A stretch of DNA of 64,000 nt from Balanoglossus misakiensis (Eukaryota > Hemichordata), in the NCBI GenBank assembly GCA_040954595.2, contig CM082577.2, positions 7,130,001 to 7,194,000 of the forward strand. Reading direction: 5' to 3'. How positions within the stretch are numbered: position 1 is the stretch's first letter; each line of letters opens with the position of its first letter. The notes beneath the pieces are model-generated. The model did no database searches. It had not been told where the DNA came from and saw nothing but the letters and a program-made list of their open reading frames with translations. Both the position numbers and the translations under genes were made by a program. This document shows, piece by piece, positions 60,640 to 64,000 of this stretch.

Positions 60640-61880
60640 CTGTGCATGCACTAATTGGTTGAAGATTCTTAAGTTATCGGCGATGCCTTCAGAACCATCG
60701 CAGCTTGCGTCACCCTTAAAATGAAACAAGCTGTGAAACCCAATGGCTCGTGAACGAAAACCCAAACGGCAAAGGTTTTAAATTTATGACGCTCTTGTGT
60801 GATTCACAACGCCGTTATCTAGATAAATGATCGAGTAATTTACTCCCACGCAGCAATTTTATCACCTGGTAAAGGGATCTGTTGGGTCTTACACGGCTTC
60901 AGGTTTAACGGCGTCAGATGTATTTTGTAATCCCGCCGAAATAATTTGCGATATTTTCGGCGACGTATTCCGAATGCAAATTCGCTCAGCATTGTAATAT
61001 TCGATCTGGAGACAAAGAATAAAAAAGCCCCCTCATTACCAGAGAAACATAATCGGGGATTTAATCTGCCATATCGAATATCGTTTGCGTTTCTTCAAGA
61101 GCTGTTAGTGTATCCCTACACAGAAACCAATGCCTCCAACGATTTTGCTTGATGTATCTTTTAACCGGCGTCCATTCTGTAGGCAACGGCCCTGGAGACG
61201 GCGTTTTGCCCTGGGCCTGAGGAGTAGTGCACATGTAACATTTTACAAGTGAGATTGCCGCGTCCAATCTATCTTTTAATGTGCGCACAGGACTGGCGAA
61301 AGCATCTTGAAAGGAATTGTCCCCTTAGGGAGCCGAGGCAGAAAAAAAATCTGCCCCCCCCCCTTCGGGTGTGAAGAGAACACTGCATGAACGCCGTGGT
61401 TACTGCAGTTTTAATTAATCGCGCGAAGTTAATTTGCAGCGCGCGTACATACCCATCGGGGTGTAAAGTCATCATCCCTGTGTTAATGCGATGGTGGCAC
61501 TGTCGAGCCGAAGGGGCTGAAAACAACAAACAACAGAACACGACATACTCGGTATCTCGCCGCCTCCTCGCGCCTGTTAACAAGCTAACGCCTTATCAGT
61601 GCAAGTGTAAATGTGTGCTTCATCAGCCGTTGACATGGCTGGCTAATGGAATAAATAATCCGTTCTTATACGGCCTCGATCAGTTAACAAGGAATTAGAC
61701 TGAATAACATTTTATTGTCGTTTAACGTGCCTTGCCTCCTAAAATAATGATACAATAATTAAAGCTATTAAACCATCTGTTATATCTAATCATAGCATCA
61801 GTCACTATAATCAACATGTTGCCAGTTGTCACATAATCATTAATAGGGCATTAAACAATGTCGCGGATCTCATGAAAAAC
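60640..61880. promoter_or_regulatory. Large candidate conserved non-coding block (1.2 kb)
   Basis: The longest continuous stretch of balanced, CpG-retaining sequence in the window. It carries many homeodomain-type words (TTAATTAA at 61411-61418, gttaattt near 61428, ataatcattaat at about 61833-61844), GATA-type words and E-boxes. Open frames on both strands (minus 61269-61583, plus 61387-61698) have no domains and are broken by a C10 run (61354-61363). The AT-richer right part (61700-61860) is dense in TAAT words, like a homeodomain-responsive enhancer. Function is inferred. Confidence 0.4.
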
Positions 61881-61887
61881 AGCGTAA

Positions 61888-62050
61888 ATGTATGTATGTA
61901 TGTACCTTATATGTATGTATGTAGGTATGTAGGTATGTATGTATGTAGGTATGTATGTAGGTATGCATGCATATGTACCGGTATGTAAGATTATAATACC
62001 GCCTACACTTACTTTATGTATGTTAGTAGGTACGTATGCATGTATGTATC
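61888..62050. repeat. TATG/TAGG tetranucleotide microsatellite
   Basis: About 100 bp of tatg repeats with gtag interruptions (61888-61987), then a second patch at 62014-62050. It directly abuts the right edge of the large island. Confidence 0.92.
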
Positions 62051-62859
62051 AGAATCATTACATGTTGAAGCACCTGATGTTGTTGAGATAGCAGGATTGT
62101 ATCATTCACGCATCACACTCCATAACCTGATAAGACTATCTTCGCTTATGGATGATTTAATATTTGCAGGTCCCGTGTCGTCAAAATCCTGTTTCTTTCA
62201 GTTCAGTGGTCACTTTGCATATGGCGCAAAAATATGTTGTCAAGTCACTTCCTTACGAATACGTAGTAAATGATGTTCAGTGATTCAATTACAAAATTTG
62301 CATTGATAATGCTTCAGTGTAGACTGATACCGTGTGCAGTGTTATCAAAACACAATCTCGGAATAAAAAATATACTGAGTGATGCTCACACGAGGTGTCC
62401 TCGGGCTTCTTGATGTGACATCAATTCAAAGTAAAAGAAGGTGTAGCTTGAATCCTGTCGTCTGTAGTCTAACTGAATAATCCAGACAGCGTTCTGTGCT
62501 GCGAGCATAAAGTTGGCAATTCCCAAACCAAAATAGGTCTACAGTGAGTGATTCAGTTGGATTACGCAAGTCTTTTCCCCCACCGCGTATGCATTTAATC
62601 AAGCGCTCGGTGAGCTGGAAAAAAACACCAACTGTTCTGAATATCAGCCTCGTCTGTCTACCTGTCTGTCTGCCTCTGTCTTTGAATGAGAGAAATGTTA
62701 GATCTTTCTCTGTTCACTACTGTCACTGGTTGTTGTTCTGATTCAGAATCTCCTGTGTAATTATGCACATCATCATCGTGTGTACATGACATGGTTTGAA
62801 ATCAAGGTTTGTAATAATATCTTTATACATTTAGAGGAGTCAAAAACAGCTTGTTCTTT

Positions 62860-63400
62860 GATCAAAAATTGCGGCATGGACTTACTTCTTGGTCACGCCG
62901 CGCCCGGAAACTTATTCGACAGATTTGTCCATGCTGCCTTAATCATTATCTTTTCTCAAATCAATGACATGGCGTACTCCTCAGAGCGGCTAACGGCAAA
63001 CTGTGCTTCCATGATTTTCCGCTGGGAAGTAAACGTTCTGAGATCTATCATTGCGCTGCTAAAATTCTCCTTCCAACAACCGCTGTTTGTGACAGAGTTC
63101 AAGAAATGCAATGAGCAGTCAATAGCTCGCAAACAAGCCAAGCCACTTGCCACAAATCAGCGTCCACGTGCTCCCATAAAACAGCATAATACCCCAACGG
63201 CTGCGAACATTGATTTCCGATACGTGCGTTTCACTACACACTTAACGCAATTGCATTCTTCAAAACTATTTACCCAGATGGGCTTTTCCGACATTTCTAT
63301 GCACCTCGTTAGAATCTTCGTCATATGCCTGACGTTAGAGTCCGAAGATTATCTTTACCAACTGTTCTCCCCTAAGGGCTTTTCTAGCGTATAGAGATAA
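62860..63400 (+). promoter_or_regulatory. Candidate conserved element covering the longest open frame (204 codons)
   Basis: The plus frame 62780-63394 is open for 204 codons, the longest in the window. Its first residues come from AT-rich flank, the rest from a CpG-retaining, balanced stretch. The product has mixed hydrophobic and basic segments (for example a hydrophobic run about residues 50-60) but no domain I can name; the minus strand is also open (62956-63153). Texture and double openness favour a conserved non-coding element, but an unrecognised exon is possible. It lies 3.8 kb downstream of the candidate promoter at 59 kb. Confidence 0.3.
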
Positions 63401-63404
63401 ACTG

Positions 63405-64000
63405 AATATTCAACTTTTAGAAGTCTTGGCAGCGTGAATAGTCACGGAAGCGAACGATGTTGCGCCTTGCAAGGTTTCTGTTTGTAGACAGGACACCATC
63501 GATCAGCCGTGTATCGTATGTCATTCAGTAAGTTCAGATGTACTAATAGTGTTTACTGTTTGAGATTACATGAATGATATACATTTTCCTATGATGATCA
63601 ATATCGTGTTATTTTGTGGAATAACATTGATTTGTCATCAATCATTTTAGTTAAACGCAGCATAGATCTGTCTTTTTGTCCAAATGGATTACAAAACACA
63701 GATTAAACATAGTCAGTATTGTTTGATTATTTTCAAATTGGACTATTATTACTGTGCATGATTGTACATGCAGCGTATGACAGAAATACGGTTCATGTTA
63801 TGTATGCTAAGGAGCCTGATTGCTGATAAAGTGGACATGTGTGGTTAAAATAGGTTTCAGCATGTTTATACTTTTGAAGATTAAACTCAAAATAAATGGA
63901 ATGTGACAGACTAGTCAAGAGCAACATATTTCCATTCACAGGTGCATAAGATATAAACTACTACCAAGATGAATTGTAAGGACTCTGTAGTTACTGTTAC
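63405..64000. other. AT-rich non-coding end of the window
   Basis: Nothing supportable beyond scattered short A/T runs and acatgca words. Confidence 0.55.

Overview
The window reads as animal nuclear DNA that is almost entirely non-coding. No reading frame exceeds about 204 codons, there is no operon structure, and there are no bacterial-type ribosome binding sites. The base composition is AT-leaning, CpG is retained, and microsatellites, minisatellites and poly-G/poly-C tracts are scattered throughout. Recurrent words such as taggcctac (768-776, 11092-11100) and acatgta suggest a marine invertebrate, possibly a hemichordate, cephalochordate, echinoderm or mollusc. That placement is an impression and I cannot name the species.

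Layout. From 1 to 12.3 kb there is AT-rich sequence with a few simple repeats, one near-perfect fold-back (4207-4245) and a compact octamer/X-box/CCAAT cluster (3322-3368). From 12 to 27 kb, CpG-retaining islands of 200-650 bp alternate with AT-rich filler. This part holds a 42-bp minisatellite (19431-19541), a strong CTCF-like site (23550-23563), a promoter-like stretch (24.26-24.9 kb) and the best coding-exon candidate, on the minus strand at 26932-27055. From 27.4 to 31.9 kb there is plain AT-rich sequence with one relic of a non-LTR retrotransposon N-terminus (30438-30656). From 32 to 43 kb there are more islands and a second promoter plus first-exon candidate (38871-39039, plus strand). 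From 43 to 53 kb the sequence is mostly featureless. From 53 to 64 kb it is richest in islands, with a perfect 20-bp-arm palindrome (53104-53145), a third promoter/first-exon candidate (about 58840-59166, plus strand), a 1.2-kb island (60640-61880) and another at 62870-63400.

My reading is that this is a gene-poor, enhancer-dense interval: introns or flanks of one or more regulated genes, with perhaps one first exon on the minus strand (27.0 kb) and two on the plus strand (39.0 and 59.0 kb). RFX X-box-like sequences recur inside or next to the islands. No complete protein-coding gene, certain RNA gene, CRISPR array or intact mobile element could be supported. Island calls rest on composition and motif content read by eye, not on alignment.
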